Below, piece by piece: positions 1-8,942 of a DNA stretch of 64,000 nt. Source of the stretch: Neolewinella agarilytica (GTDB lineage Bacteria > Bacteroidota > Bacteroidia > Chitinophagales > Saprospiraceae); the NCBI RefSeq assembly GCF_900110645.1, contig NZ_FOFB01000016.1, positions 94,684 through 158,683 on the forward strand. Direction: 5' to 3'. The notes below the pieces were generated by a model. The model did not search any database and was not told the origin of the DNA. It was given only the letters and a program-made list of their open reading frames with translations. The translations under genes and the position numbers were made by a program. Numbering within the stretch: the stretch's first letter is position 1; each line of letters begins with the position of its first letter.

Positions 1-331
1 TCTCAAAGTCCGAAGGAACGTAGCTTCTGAAAAGAGCCTCTGCAGTAGAGCTCTCGTCTCCATTACTAGGGTTATTGTCTTCAAAGGTAACGTAAACGTT
101 GTATTGAGCAATATTCGCTCCTGCTTGACCATCGACGAAATAAACGTCCATCTCATAAGCAGACCCTGCAAGGTCTGCCAGGTCAAATTCACCTGTTTTA
201 AGTTCGTTGAGGAAGGGGAAAGCCCCAACCTCCAGTTCGTTGAAGATGATAACCGGAGCTAGCTCGTCGTCCTTACAGCCGGTCATCACGATAAGACAAG
301 CGGCCAGCAGAAAGGATAATTTCTTAAGCAT
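1..331 (-). CDS. Partial lipoprotein, third gene of a SusCD operon
   Basis: The gene runs off the left edge; only its first 110 codons are visible. The start is an ATG at 331. Residues 1-19 form a lipoprotein signal with a lipobox ending MTGC, so Cys19 should be lipidated and the mature protein should sit in the outer membrane. The visible mature part begins with an acidic stretch (KDDE, typical of surface-exported Bacteroidota lipoproteins) and continues as a beta-rich segment. It follows the SusD gene on the same strand after about 130 bp. By context it is probably a SusE/SusF-like glycan-binding or accessory lipoprotein of the uptake system. The family is not identifiable from this fragment. 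Confidence 0.75.
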   Translation of the reverse strand, partial: MLKKLSFLLAACLIVMTGCKDDELAPVIIFNELEVGAFPFLNELKTGEFDLADLAGSAYEMDVYFVDGQAGANIAQYNVYVTFEDNNPSNGDESSTAEALFRSYVPSDFE

Positions 332-459
332 ATTGTATATGATTTAGTTGCAGTTGGAAAACTACAACGAAGATTAAGTTAGAAGTTTGGACCAGGGCCG
401 GAAGGAAAATCGAAAAGATTTTTTTCCGGCCCTGCGTCCAAGGTTGACAAATTTCGACG

Positions 460-2196
460 TTAGTAGTTACAACTAGCGTCATTAGTATCCCAGAATACCG
501 GAGTGGTAATGTTCTCCTTTTGGGTGATATTCTGGTTCAGGTTAACGTGTGTAGCGGGGTAAAGCGCTGAACGAATGAAAGGATTACCAGCAGCCGGGTC
601 AATGGATGGCTGCAGGTTGGCAGGCAGACAGGTACGGCGGTACAGGTTGTAGCCTTCGATACCGTTACCCCAAAGAGCAATCAGGTATTCGCGGGCAACG
701 ATGGCCATACGGTCATCATCACTACCAGCAGCATCATACTCCGCCAGTACGAAATCTACGTACTCCGTCCAGAGGCTGTCCGCAACGTAAGTGTCCGCAA
801 CTGTAATAATGGTTGGAGTAGTTGCCAGAATGCGGTTACCGTCAACCTTGTCTTCGAAGCTTTTCACACGTTCCTGAGACAGTACAATAGCATCTTCCAA
901 AAGCTGGCGGGCATCGCCGTTAGCTCCCATGGTCAACACGGCTTCAGCCAGCTGGAAATGCGTCCAGGAAGCCTGCCAGATCGGGGCGATACCTGCACCC
1001 AAAGCACCGTCCGTACCGGCGTTCTGAATATCACCGTTGTCTAAGGTATTATCAAACTTACCACCAGCTGGGTAGAGGCCATATACAGTACGAATGGCGC
1101 CATCTGGTGGAATACCGGAGCCGTTCAGGTGATCACGGCCAAAGTAACTCTGGCTGTAGCTACCCAGGCAGTAAGGCATGTCAGGGCTGATCGCCTCGTA
1201 GTGAGGAGGAATGAACTCCGGATCAGGAACTGCCGTGAGAATGCAGTCAAAAGCGTTTGCACCGTCCTGATCAGTATAGATGGATTCAAGATCCGTCTCC
1301 TGGCGGAAGAAGTAATAGCGAGTCCGTGGGTCAGTAAAGCCCTTAGACTCCGCCAGCAGCCACATGTACCAGTTGGACATGTAAGCACCATCGTTATTCT
1401 CGTAAGAGTCGTTGTAGAATGGGTGACGGTTATTCGGGTTAACACGGTTAGTACCAAAAGTCCACTCAAAATTCTGCCCGTTTTCAACGATGAGGTCGCC
1501 ACCGTCAACGAGGGCGTTCACCTCAGCACCGGTTCCTCCGGCTAACTTGGTAGCAATTACACTGCGAAGCTTCAGGGTAGAAGCCACACTACTCCAGTCA
1601 CCAGCATCACCGCCGTAGAAGTTATCAAAAGCCGCACTGGCAAAACCTTCGCCACTAGCGAGAGCAGCAATGGCCTCGTCAAGCAGAGTGTTAGCCGCAG
1701 CGTACACTTCTTCACCAGTATCAGCCGTTGGCGTGGTGTTTGGCGTATCAGCGCCACCCATACCTGCCTGGCTCAGTGGGATGTCATCAAAAAGATCCAC
1801 CATCATCATAAGAGAGTAGGCCTTCATGATCTTACAGGAAGCAACTTCTGCGTCAAGGCCAAGTGGCTCAGCAATAGCAATGTAAGCATCAATGTCTGGG
1901 AAAAGACCAGCGTAAGCAGCACTCCAAAGACCACTGAATTCCGTTGGCGCATGAGAAGCAACGTAGGTAAAGCCACCGGTTTCGGCCTCCATACGGGAGA
2001 GTCCGGTGGTGAAGTTGTAAACAGCTCCGCTGTAAGCAACATTTCTGAAGCCTAACTGCACACTGTTATAGAGAGAAACGGCATCCGCCTGAGAGGGGTC
2101 TACACCGTTAGGATTGATCAACAACTCGTCCAGATCGGCACAGGCAGCCATGGAAAGGACGATCATTGCCAGAGCAATTTTCTTAAATAGTTTCAT
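460..2196 (-). CDS. SusD/RagB-family outer-membrane nutrient-binding lipoprotein
   Basis: This 578-residue protein starts with a lipoprotein signal (lipobox SMAAC, Cys19). The mature N-terminus contains LDELLINPNGVDPSQ, typical of the SusD-like_2 group. SusD proteins are surface lipoproteins that close as a lid over a SusC channel and capture glycans or peptides. The gene lies 74 bp downstream of a SusC gene on the same strand, which is the canonical order. The helical TPR-like region seems spread through residues 40-250 and the C-terminus ends in NDASCNY. No polysaccharide-degrading enzymes are visible next to it, so the substrate cannot be assigned and need not be a glycan. Confidence 0.92.
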   Translation of the reverse strand: MKLFKKIALAMIVLSMAACADLDELLINPNGVDPSQADAVSLYNSVQLGFRNVAYSGAVYNFTTGLSRMEAETGGFTYVASHAPTEFSGLWSAAYAGLFPDIDAYIAIAEPLGLDAEVASCKIMKAYSLMMMVDLFDDIPLSQAGMGGADTPNTTPTADTGEEVYAAANTLLDEAIAALASGEGFASAAFDNFYGGDAGDWSSVASTLKLRSVIATKLAGGTGAEVNALVDGGDLIVENGQNFEWTFGTNRVNPNNRHPFYNDSYENNDGAYMSNWYMWLLAESKGFTDPRTRYYFFRQETDLESIYTDQDGANAFDCILTAVPDPEFIPPHYEAISPDMPYCLGSYSQSYFGRDHLNGSGIPPDGAIRTVYGLYPAGGKFDNTLDNGDIQNAGTDGALGAGIAPIWQASWTHFQLAEAVLTMGANGDARQLLEDAIVLSQERVKSFEDKVDGNRILATTPTIITVADTYVADSLWTEYVDFVLAEYDAAGSDDDRMAIVAREYLIALWGNGIEGYNLYRRTCLPANLQPSIDPAAGNPFIRSALYPATHVNLNQNITQKENITTPVFWDTNDASCNY

Positions 2197-2270
2197 ATTT
2201 ATTACTTGTCTAGGCTACCCGCCAGCATAGTTTACCGGCGGGTAGCATAGTCTTCTGAAAAGAGGTGAGC

Positions 2271-5200
2271 TTAGAAAGTAAGGCTAAGAGTAGCACCGTA
2301 CTTTTTGGCCGTTGGGCCGGTGAGGTAGTCAAAGCCACGGCCGTTACCTACACCAAGAGAGAGTACTTCAGGATCGAAGTTTACCCCTTCTGGGAAGTTA
2401 GGCGCGTAGTAGTACAGGTTCTCGCCCGCCAGGCGGATAGAAACACTACCGAATGGCGTCTTGTCCAGCAGGCTTGCTGGTAAAGAGTAACCAAGGCTGA
2501 TTTCACGAAGACGAATAACCGTACCGTCAAAGATGGTTCCTTCGTCCGCACCGAAGAAGGCTGCGAAACCGTAGTCACCTACGTAACCCTGTACGGTGTT
2601 AGCATTGCCTTCCGCATCTTCACCAGGAAGGATCAGCGGGAGGAAGCGGTCAAAGTCAGAATCAGAAGTAAGACCACGAGCCAGCATCGTTGCCGTCGTT
2701 ACACTGTAGATGTCACCACCGTCCGTGTAAGAGAACTGCCAGTTGAGGCTTACGCCTTTGTAGCTGATCGTGTTCAACCAGTTCGCAGAGTAGTTAGGGT
2801 TAGGATCACCAATGATCTCAATGTCATTCGTTGCCTGGTATTCACCGTTAGCACCTACGAGCAGACCACCGTTGGGGCCACGAACGAAGGCAGAACCCTG
2901 AATCGCACCGAATGGCTGGCCAGGAATAGCAAAGTTACCCAGGTTAGTGTAACCAGCAATGGTTACCTGATCAACACCGTCAGCAACACTGATTACTTCG
3001 TTCTCGTTAGACGTCAGGTTCCAGGTCATGTCCCAGGTAAAGTCTTTCGTCTTCACTGGAATCAGGTTGAGGCTTACCTCAATACCTTTGTTAGAAACCT
3101 CAGCGGCGTTAATCGTAGTTACGGTAAAACCGGAAGCAGGATCAAGGTCAAGGTCTACGAGCAGGTCACTGGACTGCTTGTCATAGATAGAGAAGTCAAG
3201 ACCTACGCGGTTGTTGAAGAAACGACCTTCAACACCAAACTCAAGCTCACCAAGAAGCTCTGGCTTCAGGTCGGTGTTACCCAGGCGGTTGCTTACAGAG
3301 TTGGTGTTCAACGCTGCACCAGCGGGAGTCTGGCTCACGTTAGTAGCGCTACCCAGAATAGGACGTGTCGTGTAAGGATTGGGGAAACGTGCAGACGTAC
3401 CGTAACCAGCACGCAGCTTCAGGTAGTTCAGTACCCGGCTACCCTGAAGGCTTTCGAATGCATCCGTAGGAACGAAGGCAACACTTACCGATGGGTAAAG
3501 GATAGAACGGTTAGCTGCTTCCAGCGTAGAACTCCAGTCATTACGAGCAGAAGCCGTCAGGTAAAGGTAGCGGTTGAAACCAGCCGTTAAGCTACCGTAA
3601 AGACCAATCTGACCTTCGTTCTGTACAAATTGTGAACCTACGTGCTCAATGAAGTTGCTCTGGTTAAAGAGACCAAAGATGAACTGCTGAGTAGAAGAAA
3701 CCGTGTTACGGTTGAAACGGTCAGTACGGTTGTTCAAACCAACGATACCACTCAGGTTGAAAGATTCGCTGAGCTCAGTATCAAAGCTCAGGTTCAGTAC
3801 CTGGTCGATGATCGTGTTGTTGCGGTTAGACGTAAGCAGCTGGCCATCAGGAACCTGAGAACCACCTTTGTTGATCTCACGACGGCTGATCTGGTTGTAA
3901 GTATCCACACCGATACGGTAGCTGGCCGTCAGCCAGTCCGTGATGTCGTAGCTCAGAGCAACGTTACCGAAGTAACGGTTAACCTCTTCACGGTCAAACA
4001 TGTTAGCCAGACCCCAACGTGGGTTCTGGATAGCAGAACCACGGCGGTAGTACACCTGACTTCCGTCAATTGGGTTCTGGAAAGGCAAGCCTGCAAGGTC
4101 AACCGAACGAGGCGTGTACAGTACGTTGGCAAATACAGAGGCGCCGGCAGGGTTAGAGCCAAAACCAATAGATGCCGGAGGAGAAACACGCTCAGAGCTT
4201 ACTACATTCAGAGAGGTAGAAATCTTGAGACCGTTAGCCAGGTCTACTTTACCACCAACACCAGCGTTATGCTTCTGGAAAGTGTTCTGTGGTACGAAAC
4301 CAGTATCGTCCAGGTAGCTGTAGTTAGCGTTGAAGCTGATACCATTGCCGAAGTTCTTGTCTACGTTGACACTTGTGTTGTACACAGAGCCAGCCTGGAA
4401 GAACTCAGAAACGTTGTCGTAAGGGCGGTAGTCGTAACGAGCACCTTCAAATTCAGGGAAGGCAGCGTTGTAACGTTCCTGATCAAGCGGGTGCTCAATC
4501 TGGCCGTTCTCGTCAATACCGTTGCTTCCGCGCGTGTCGAAAGAAGGTCCCCAGTTAGAGAAGAACCAACCGAAGTTTCCGGAGAAACCGTTACCGTAGC
4601 TGTTCTGGTACTCAGGAAGGTTAGCTACCTCAGTACGGGCAACACCTTGCGTTACGCTGATTTCGAAGCCTTTCTTAGCTTCTGCACCACCCTGACCATT
4701 CTTGGTCGTTACCAGGATCACACCGTTGGCACCCTGCTCACCGTACAGTACAGTTGCAGAAAGACCTTTCAGTACGCTGATCTCAGCAATGTTGTTCGGG
4801 TCAAGATCGAGGAAGCGGCTGGAAGCCGTTGCACCACCGGTCTGGAAGCCCTGGTCCGTATTCGTAGAAGAGTTGAACGGTACACCGTCAACAACGAATA
4901 GCGGCTGGTTAGAACCAGAGATAGAGCTGTAGCCACGAATGATGATGTTAGTACCAGAACCGGCAACACCGGAAGTCTGGGTAATATCAACACCGGCAGC
5001 CTTACCACGAAGAATACGGCCCACGTCGGATTCTACCCTGTTTTCCACCTGGCCGGAACCAATAGTGGCAACAGAGTAACCGAGCGCCTTCTTCTCCTTG
5101 CGGATACCAAGTGCGGTTACTACTACCTCGTTAAGCTGAGAAGCACTCTCAGAAAGGGTAATGGTTACTTCGCTGGCAGTTCCAATGGGGTACTCCAAAG

Positions 5201-5432
5201 TGGAGAAGCCCGTGTAGCTGACAACAAGTAACTCTGCGTTGGCCGGAACGGCCAGGGAAAATCTTCCGTCAATGTCGGTAACAGTACCGGAAGTTGTTCC
5301 CTTAACGAGCAAGGATGCTCCGATAAGGGATTCTCCGGCCTCGTCTTGTACGACGCCGGATATCGTCCGCTGTGCTATAGCAATGCTGAAAGCAAAACAG
5401 ACGATGGCAATCACTAGTGAAATTCTCTTCAT
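2271..5432 (-). CDS. SusC/RagA-family TonB-linked outer-membrane transporter
   Basis: The 1053-residue protein has a signal peptide (residues 1-20, cleaved after SIAIAQ) and a CarboxypepD_reg-like domain (about 22-100, with GVVQDEAGESLIGASLLVKGT). Next come the SusC signature LNEVVVTALGI followed by EKKALGY, a plug domain (about 115-240, with VLKGLSATVLYGEQGANGVI) and a long TonB-dependent beta-barrel to the C-terminal phenylalanine (LSLTF). It imports oligomers across the outer membrane using TonB energy with its SusD partner just downstream. Length and domain order are normal for the family. The substrate is unknown. Confidence 0.96.
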   Translation of the reverse strand: MKRISLVIAIVCFAFSIAIAQRTISGVVQDEAGESLIGASLLVKGTTSGTVTDIDGRFSLAVPANAELLVVSYTGFSTLEYPIGTASEVTITLSESASQLNEVVVTALGIRKEKKALGYSVATIGSGQVENRVESDVGRILRGKAAGVDITQTSGVAGSGTNIIIRGYSSISGSNQPLFVVDGVPFNSSTNTDQGFQTGGATASSRFLDLDPNNIAEISVLKGLSATVLYGEQGANGVILVTTKNGQGGAEAKKGFEISVTQGVARTEVANLPEYQNSYGNGFSGNFGWFFSNWGPSFDTRGSNGIDENGQIEHPLDQERYNAAFPEFEGARYDYRPYDNVSEFFQAGSVYNTSVNVDKNFGNGISFNANYSYLDDTGFVPQNTFQKHNAGVGGKVDLANGLKISTSLNVVSSERVSPPASIGFGSNPAGASVFANVLYTPRSVDLAGLPFQNPIDGSQVYYRRGSAIQNPRWGLANMFDREEVNRYFGNVALSYDITDWLTASYRIGVDTYNQISRREINKGGSQVPDGQLLTSNRNNTIIDQVLNLSFDTELSESFNLSGIVGLNNRTDRFNRNTVSSTQQFIFGLFNQSNFIEHVGSQFVQNEGQIGLYGSLTAGFNRYLYLTASARNDWSSTLEAANRSILYPSVSVAFVPTDAFESLQGSRVLNYLKLRAGYGTSARFPNPYTTRPILGSATNVSQTPAGAALNTNSVSNRLGNTDLKPELLGELEFGVEGRFFNNRVGLDFSIYDKQSSDLLVDLDLDPASGFTVTTINAAEVSNKGIEVSLNLIPVKTKDFTWDMTWNLTSNENEVISVADGVDQVTIAGYTNLGNFAIPGQPFGAIQGSAFVRGPNGGLLVGANGEYQATNDIEIIGDPNPNYSANWLNTISYKGVSLNWQFSYTDGGDIYSVTTATMLARGLTSDSDFDRFLPLILPGEDAEGNANTVQGYVGDYGFAAFFGADEGTIFDGTVIRLREISLGYSLPASLLDKTPFGSVSIRLAGENLYYYAPNFPEGVNFDPEVLSLGVGNGRGFDYLTGPTAKKYGATLSLTF

Positions 5433-5674
5433 TCTAGTCGAAATTTAGTTGATTACTAGTCTCAAATGGTTAAGAAATATGGTTTTATACAAGATGGAGC
5501 TAGCCCATCACAATCTTTGGACTGTTAGGTGCTTTTGTGATCGACGTTTTCTGGGAGGATGTACAGTGTGTAGTCTGAATAAGTGAAATATAACGTTCTA
5601 AAACCCGTGTAAGCGTTGTTAAATCTTCTTCAAAAGATGCGATGAAAAACGCATTATCTTCCAAAGTGTGAACG

Positions 5675-5705
5675 CAAAGTTAAAATATTTCGCTGCCTGA
5701 CCAAA
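5675..5705 (-). promoter_or_regulatory. Bacteroidota-type promoter of the SusCD operon
   Basis: Read on the minus strand, TTTG (5705-5702) is followed after 19 bases by TAACTTTG (5682-5675). This matches the Bacteroidota sigma-A consensus TTTG-N19/20-TAnnTTTG. It predicts a start near 5668 and a 5' leader of about 235 bases before the SusC start at 5432. The 5433-5805 gap holds no credible gene; apart from this promoter it has AT-rich runs (5708-5720, 5755-5770). Confidence 0.7.
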
Positions 5706-5805
5706 TAACAATTTTTTTTATCGCGCCTCGTTCCGTCGAAAAAAGGTCTTTTTTCGACGATTTTTTTGCCCAATTGGTCGAAACAAATCAGGAAACTGAC
5801 AGCCT

Positions 5806-6543
5806 CTAGCCTTCCTGAAGAGCTGCCGCATTGGACAGACAGCTCCGGTACATAGCAATCGTGTTGGCCATGCCATAGTACAGGGCATCACTCACCAGGG
5901 CATGCCCGATGCTCACCTCCTGTAACCCTGGCATCCGACTGGCGAAATAAGTGAGGTTGTCCAGATTAAGATCGTGCCCTGCATTGATCCCCATGCCAAT
6001 TTCCTGCGCAAAACGGCACGCTCTGGTAAAAGGAGCCACTGCGCCCGCCCGGTCTGCAGCAAATTGATGTGCAAAAGGCCCCGTGTAGAACTCAATCCGG
6101 TCAGCGCCAACCTCTTTAGCGCCTTCGATCATCCTCTCGTCCGGATCGACAAACAAAGACGTTCGTATCCCCGCTTCCCGAAAGCCCGCCAACACCTCCT
6201 TGAGGAAATCAGCCTTAGCGACGGTGTCCCATCCGTGGTCACTGGTAAGCTGCCCGGGCTCATCGGGCACGAGTGTTACCTGGTGGGGGCGGTTAGACAG
6301 TACTATCTGATTAAAGTGTTCTGCGGGGTAGCCCTCAATGTTAAGTTCCGTCGTCACCACTTCTTTCAGCGCGGCAACGTCATCATAGCGGGCGTGGCGC
6401 TGATCGGGCCTGGGGTGAATAGTAATTCCCTGCGCTCCAAATTGCTCGCAGTCAGTAGCCACCTTTACCAGATTAGGATAGTCAGCTCCCCGGCTGTTAC
6501 GGATGAGAGCAACTTTATTGAGATTTACGGAAAGTCGTACCAT
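5806..6543 (-). CDS. pdxJ: Pyridoxine 5'-phosphate synthase
   Basis: PdxJ condenses 1-deoxy-xylulose 5-phosphate with 3-amino-2-oxopropyl phosphate to give pyridoxine 5'-phosphate, the last ring-closing step of DXP-dependent vitamin B6 synthesis in the cytosol. The protein begins MVRLSVNLNKVALIRNSRG and contains ITIHPRPDQRH, the conserved substrate loop, and GINAGHDLNLDNL near the C-terminus. It is about 245 residues, normal for PdxJ. An in-frame ATG seven codons upstream (6564) is rejected because it would overlap the -7 promoter element at 6562-6569. No other B6 gene is nearby. Confidence 0.95.
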   Translation of the reverse strand: MVRLSVNLNKVALIRNSRGADYPNLVKVATDCEQFGAQGITIHPRPDQRHARYDDVAALKEVVTTELNIEGYPAEHFNQIVLSNRPHQVTLVPDEPGQLTSDHGWDTVAKADFLKEVLAGFREAGIRTSLFVDPDERMIEGAKEVGADRIEFYTGPFAHQFAADRAGAVAPFTRACRFAQEIGMGINAGHDLNLDNLTYFASRMPGLQEVSIGHALVSDALYYGMANTIAMYRSCLSNAAALQEG

Positions 6544-6561
6544 TGGGTCTCTTATTTGCGA

Positions 6562-6569
6562 CAAAGGTA
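6562..6569 (-). promoter_or_regulatory. Candidate -7 element upstream of pdxJ
   Basis: TACCTTTG on the minus strand fits TAnnTTTG and lies 18 bases before the chosen pdxJ start. A matching -33 TTG is not seen at the usual spacing, so support is partial. Confidence 0.4.
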
Positions 6570-6608
6570 CTTAGGTAGCAGGTAGTATGGTAGTCTTGCG
6601 GGGCACCG

Positions 6609-6754
6609 CCAGGGCAAACGCAGGCTCCACGCAGGGACGCTCGCAGGTCGCTCCGCGACGCTACGAGGACCCTTGAGCCGGGCCTAAGCAGACCTCGTAG
6701 CGTCCTGAAAGGACCTTCGAGCGTCCGCGTTACCCGAGCTTCCGATTGCCCTGG
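6609..6754. repeat. Multi-tier nested inverted repeat (about 146 bp)
   Basis: Arms pair in order from outside to inside: CCAGGGCAA (6609-6617) with TTGCCCTGG (6746-6754); ACGC (6629-6632) with GCGT (6727-6730); GGACGCTCG (6635-6643) with CGAGCGTCC (6718-6726); AGGTC (6645-6649) with GACCT (6712-6716); GACGCTACGAGG (6657-6668) with CCTCGTAGCGTC (6693-6704). The nesting order is strictly kept, so the whole stretch can fold into one long interrupted hairpin. No ORF of note lies within. A further hairpin, TTTCGACT/AGTCGAAA, sits at 6796-6824. It could be a miniature mobile element or a structured transcript; the function is unknown. Confidence 0.75.
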
Positions 6755-6851
6755 GGCTCTGCACATTGGAAGTATTGGAGCCCCATTACCCCGGGTTTCG
6801 ACTTTTGATCGCTGAGAGTCGAAAGGGGCCAGACTAAAACACCCGGAATAC

Positions 6852-6947
6852 GGCGCGGACGCAGGTGCAACAATTGCTTTTAGGAGCAAGGGAATGCCGG
6901 CCCTCCCCCTGCTCTTTTCTCCCCTCTACTGCACCTGCGTCCGCGCC
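6852..6947. repeat. Dispersed GCAGGTGCA element, inverted pair
   Basis: GGCGCGGACGCAGGTGCAA at 6852-6870 is mirrored by TGCACCTGCGTCCGCGCC at 6930-6947, with 18 identical arm positions and 59 bases between. Both arms are followed inward by an AGCAAGGG/AGCAGGGG tail. The pair lies between the 3' end of the serine acetyltransferase gene and the pdxJ promoter region. It is the cleanest copy of the family described in the findings. Confidence 0.8.
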
Positions 6948-6972
6948 TGAACGTCCTGAAGCGCCCCGGTGC

Positions 6973-7767
6973 CTACTGCTTTTTTTCGGGTACTCTGTAG
7001 TACACCCTGCTGTTAGGTCCGATACTCTTGACGATCCACGTATTGCCCCCAATGATAGAATCTTCGCCGATCACCGTATCTCCGCCCAAAATGGTGGCTC
7101 CGGCATAAATCACGACGCGGTCGCGAATGGTTGGGTGCCGTTTGGTGCGCGCCATATCTTTGCTTACGCTCAGTGCTCCGAGCGTAACGCCCTGATACAT
7201 TTTCACGTCATCGCCAATTTCCACGGTCTCCCCAATGACTATTCCCGTACCGTGGTCAATGCAGAACCGACGCCCGATTTTCGCTCCGGGATGAATTTCA
7301 ATGCCCGTTTTCTGGTGCGCGATCTCACTCAACATTCTCGGCAAAAGCGGAACCCCTAACCGACACAGGCAGTGCGCCAGCCGGTGAACCGCCAGCGCAT
7401 AAAAGCCAGGGTAAGTGCTCACCACTTCCGTACGGTCCCGGGCTGCCGGGTCGCCTGACAGAATAGCCTCCGCATCCTCCGACAGCGAATCGTAAACAGC
7501 GGGCAGGTCCGCTTCAAAGGCCGCTCTGATGTCAACTGCAGATTTCGGCAAACGGCTGGAAAGAGAGTCTAAAATGGTAAAAAGCTTCAGATCATTGGTC
7601 TGATACTGAAGCAAGAAGGCTCGTTCGGTAGAAAATTTTACCGCACTGAATTCCGGAAACAAAAATTGCAGTACCCCTTCGAGCCAGTCTTCAATCAGTT
7701 GAGGAGATGGCAACTCACCCGCTCGCTGGTGATCCAGATAACGGTCCTTGAAAAATGATTCATCCAT
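6973..7767 (-). CDS. cysE: Serine O-acetyltransferase
   Basis: CysE makes O-acetylserine from serine and acetyl-CoA, committing carbon to cysteine synthesis. The 264-residue protein has a helical N-terminal domain (about 1-130) and a left-handed beta-helix of hexapeptide repeats (about 135-255). The helix domain contains the catalytic signature IDHGTGIVIGE, then MYQGVTLGALS and KRHPTIRDRVVIYAGATILG. This is the EpsC/SATase architecture with a long N-terminus. The C-terminus is a short charged tail (PEKKQ). No cysteine synthase is adjacent. A short-loop acyltransferase of another sugar pathway is unlikely given the N-terminal domain. Confidence 0.88.
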   Translation of the reverse strand: MDESFFKDRYLDHQRAGELPSPQLIEDWLEGVLQFLFPEFSAVKFSTERAFLLQYQTNDLKLFTILDSLSSRLPKSAVDIRAAFEADLPAVYDSLSEDAEAILSGDPAARDRTEVVSTYPGFYALAVHRLAHCLCRLGVPLLPRMLSEIAHQKTGIEIHPGAKIGRRFCIDHGTGIVIGETVEIGDDVKMYQGVTLGALSVSKDMARTKRHPTIRDRVVIYAGATILGGDTVIGEDSIIGGNTWIVKSIGPNSRVYYRVPEKKQ

Positions 7768-7798
7768 GGGGGAGATAGTAGTGATAGTATGGTAGCAG

Positions 7799-7840
7799 GT
7801 GATAGTAGTGATAGTACTACCATACTACCACTACTATCAC
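7799..7840. repeat. GATAGTAGTG microsatellite forming a near-palindrome
   Basis: The 85 bp between the cysE start and the DUF4920 stop consist largely of GTAGTGATAGTATGGTAG-type repeats. GTGATAGTAGTGATAGTAC (7799-7817) is followed directly by its near reverse complement ending in CTACTATCAC at 7840. Similar GGTAGT-rich tracts recur at 6572-6598, 28926-28957, 42465-42491 and 48300-48343. Confidence 0.6.
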
Positions 7841-7852
7841 TTACGATACATA

Positions 7853-8374
7853 CTACAGCTCGTCTTCCAGTAATTGTACACCATCAGCCAGGAACTTCAG
7901 CTCCCGCTTCGGTTCGGTGATTTTGTCAATTTCTTCCTGCGGCTTTCCGGCATCTTCGGCGTAGTGGCGCAGTTCATCTACCGGGGTGACTTCATAAAAA
8001 GCCATTCCGTTCATGATTACTTCACGGCCGCTGATGTCTTTAGGCATGAAGAAACCGTAGTCTTTGAACTTGACCATCATTTCTTCTTCGCCACCGGCGG
8101 CGATGGTCATCCAGCACCCTTTGGCCTGGCAAACCTCATCGACCGTGCCGCGAACCGTAGTCATGACGGTGTCAGCGATGGCTTCTGCAGAGTAGCTGGA
8201 AAGCAGTTCCGCAGCAGGAATCACTTTACTGGCCTGAAAATCAGCCCCGAAAGTTCCCGCAACTTCTTCTTTCACTTCTTCGACCTCTTCAGTCATCATT
8301 TCCACCTCTTGCCCGCAGGAAAAAAGTAGAAAGGCAAAACAAGACAGCGTTACTGCCCGTAGAATGTATAGCAT
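7853..8374 (-). CDS. DUF4920-family lipoprotein
   Basis: The 173-residue protein has a lipoprotein signal (FSC, Cys20), an acidic Glu/Val-rich linker, and a DUF4920 domain from about residue 42. Within it, VRGTVDEVCQAKGCWM is the conserved two-cysteine signature, followed by MVKFKDYGFFMPKDISGREVIMNG. The fold resembles a small OB-like barrel, and the cysteine motif suggests metal binding or redox sensing, but function is not established for the family. It probably sits in the periplasm or outer membrane. The next gene downstream on the same strand (cysE) starts 85 bp away beyond a microsatellite. Confidence 0.82.
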   Translation of the reverse strand: MLYILRAVTLSCFAFLLFSCGQEVEMMTEEVEEVKEEVAGTFGADFQASKVIPAAELLSSYSAEAIADTVMTTVRGTVDEVCQAKGCWMTIAAGGEEEMMVKFKDYGFFMPKDISGREVIMNGMAFYEVTPVDELRHYAEDAGKPQEEIDKITEPKRELKFLADGVQLLEDEL

Positions 8375-8388
8375 GGTTTATTTTTTTG

Positions 8389-8396
8389 CAAAAATA
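8389..8396 (-). promoter_or_regulatory. Candidate -7 element upstream of the DUF4920 gene
   Basis: TATTTTTG on the minus strand fits TAnnTTTG and lies 14 bases before the start codon at 8374. No clear -33 TTG is seen. Confidence 0.35.
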
Positions 8397-8402
8397 ACCG
8401 TT

Positions 8403-8792
8403 CTATTGGTAACCGACTAAATCGGTGATGTAAGCACCGGAATATCCGAGCGCTTTGAGCTCATTCTGGAGCTTGACGGCATCTGCACGGTTAGCAAAAC
8501 TCTCGCGGCTTTCAACTACCCACAATTGCTCACATGGGCGGTAACGAGCCACCAGACTTGGGTGAAACGGATACTCGGAAGGATCCGTGTAACGAAGAAT
8601 GGCCACCTGAATTTTGTGCTCCGTGACCGGAGTAGTGGTAAACCGTGGAAGTGGTGGAGCAGTCGTTGCACCGGGAATAGCGGCAACACTACCGTAAGTA
8701 GCAGGTCCTTCTTCGCAGTAGGGGGGCTTTTCGGTCTGTGCGCTAAGCGTGAGTACCGTAGCCGTCAGTAAAAGAGTGAAAAATGCTTTCAT
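8403..8792 (-). CDS. Small exported SPOR-like protein
   Basis: The 129-residue protein has a signal peptide (residues 1-19, cleaved at LSAQ), a Pro/Thr-rich linker, and a C-terminal segment (about 58-129). That segment reads as a SPOR-type fold: KIQVAILRYTD, then an alpha/beta stretch, then FANRADAVKLQNELKALGYSGAYI. SPOR domains bind denuded glycan strands of peptidoglycan at division sites, so a periplasmic wall-binding role is plausible. The SPOR call rests on pattern only. It is followed on the same strand by DUF4920 after about 30 bp, so the two could be co-transcribed. Confidence 0.65.
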   Translation of the reverse strand: MKAFFTLLLTATVLTLSAQTEKPPYCEEGPATYGSVAAIPGATTAPPLPRFTTTPVTEHKIQVAILRYTDPSEYPFHPSLVARYRPCEQLWVVESRESFANRADAVKLQNELKALGYSGAYITDLVGYQ

Positions 8793-8942
8793 GAATCAAT
8801 AAATAGTATCAGTGTAGAAAATTAGTCCGGAGGCTCTCTTCAAGAAAAGATTACGGACGCTGGTTGTTCATTTTTGATTTTCAGACGAAGTTATTAAAGC
8901 AGGGTCACCTGAATGTTAATTGCCCCAATAAATATAAGTCCC

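Noticed and set aside
3642..4901. 419-codon plus-strand frame inside the SusC gene
   Set aside because: Composition is Val/Thr/Arg-rich without domains; it is the shadow of the SusC reading frame.
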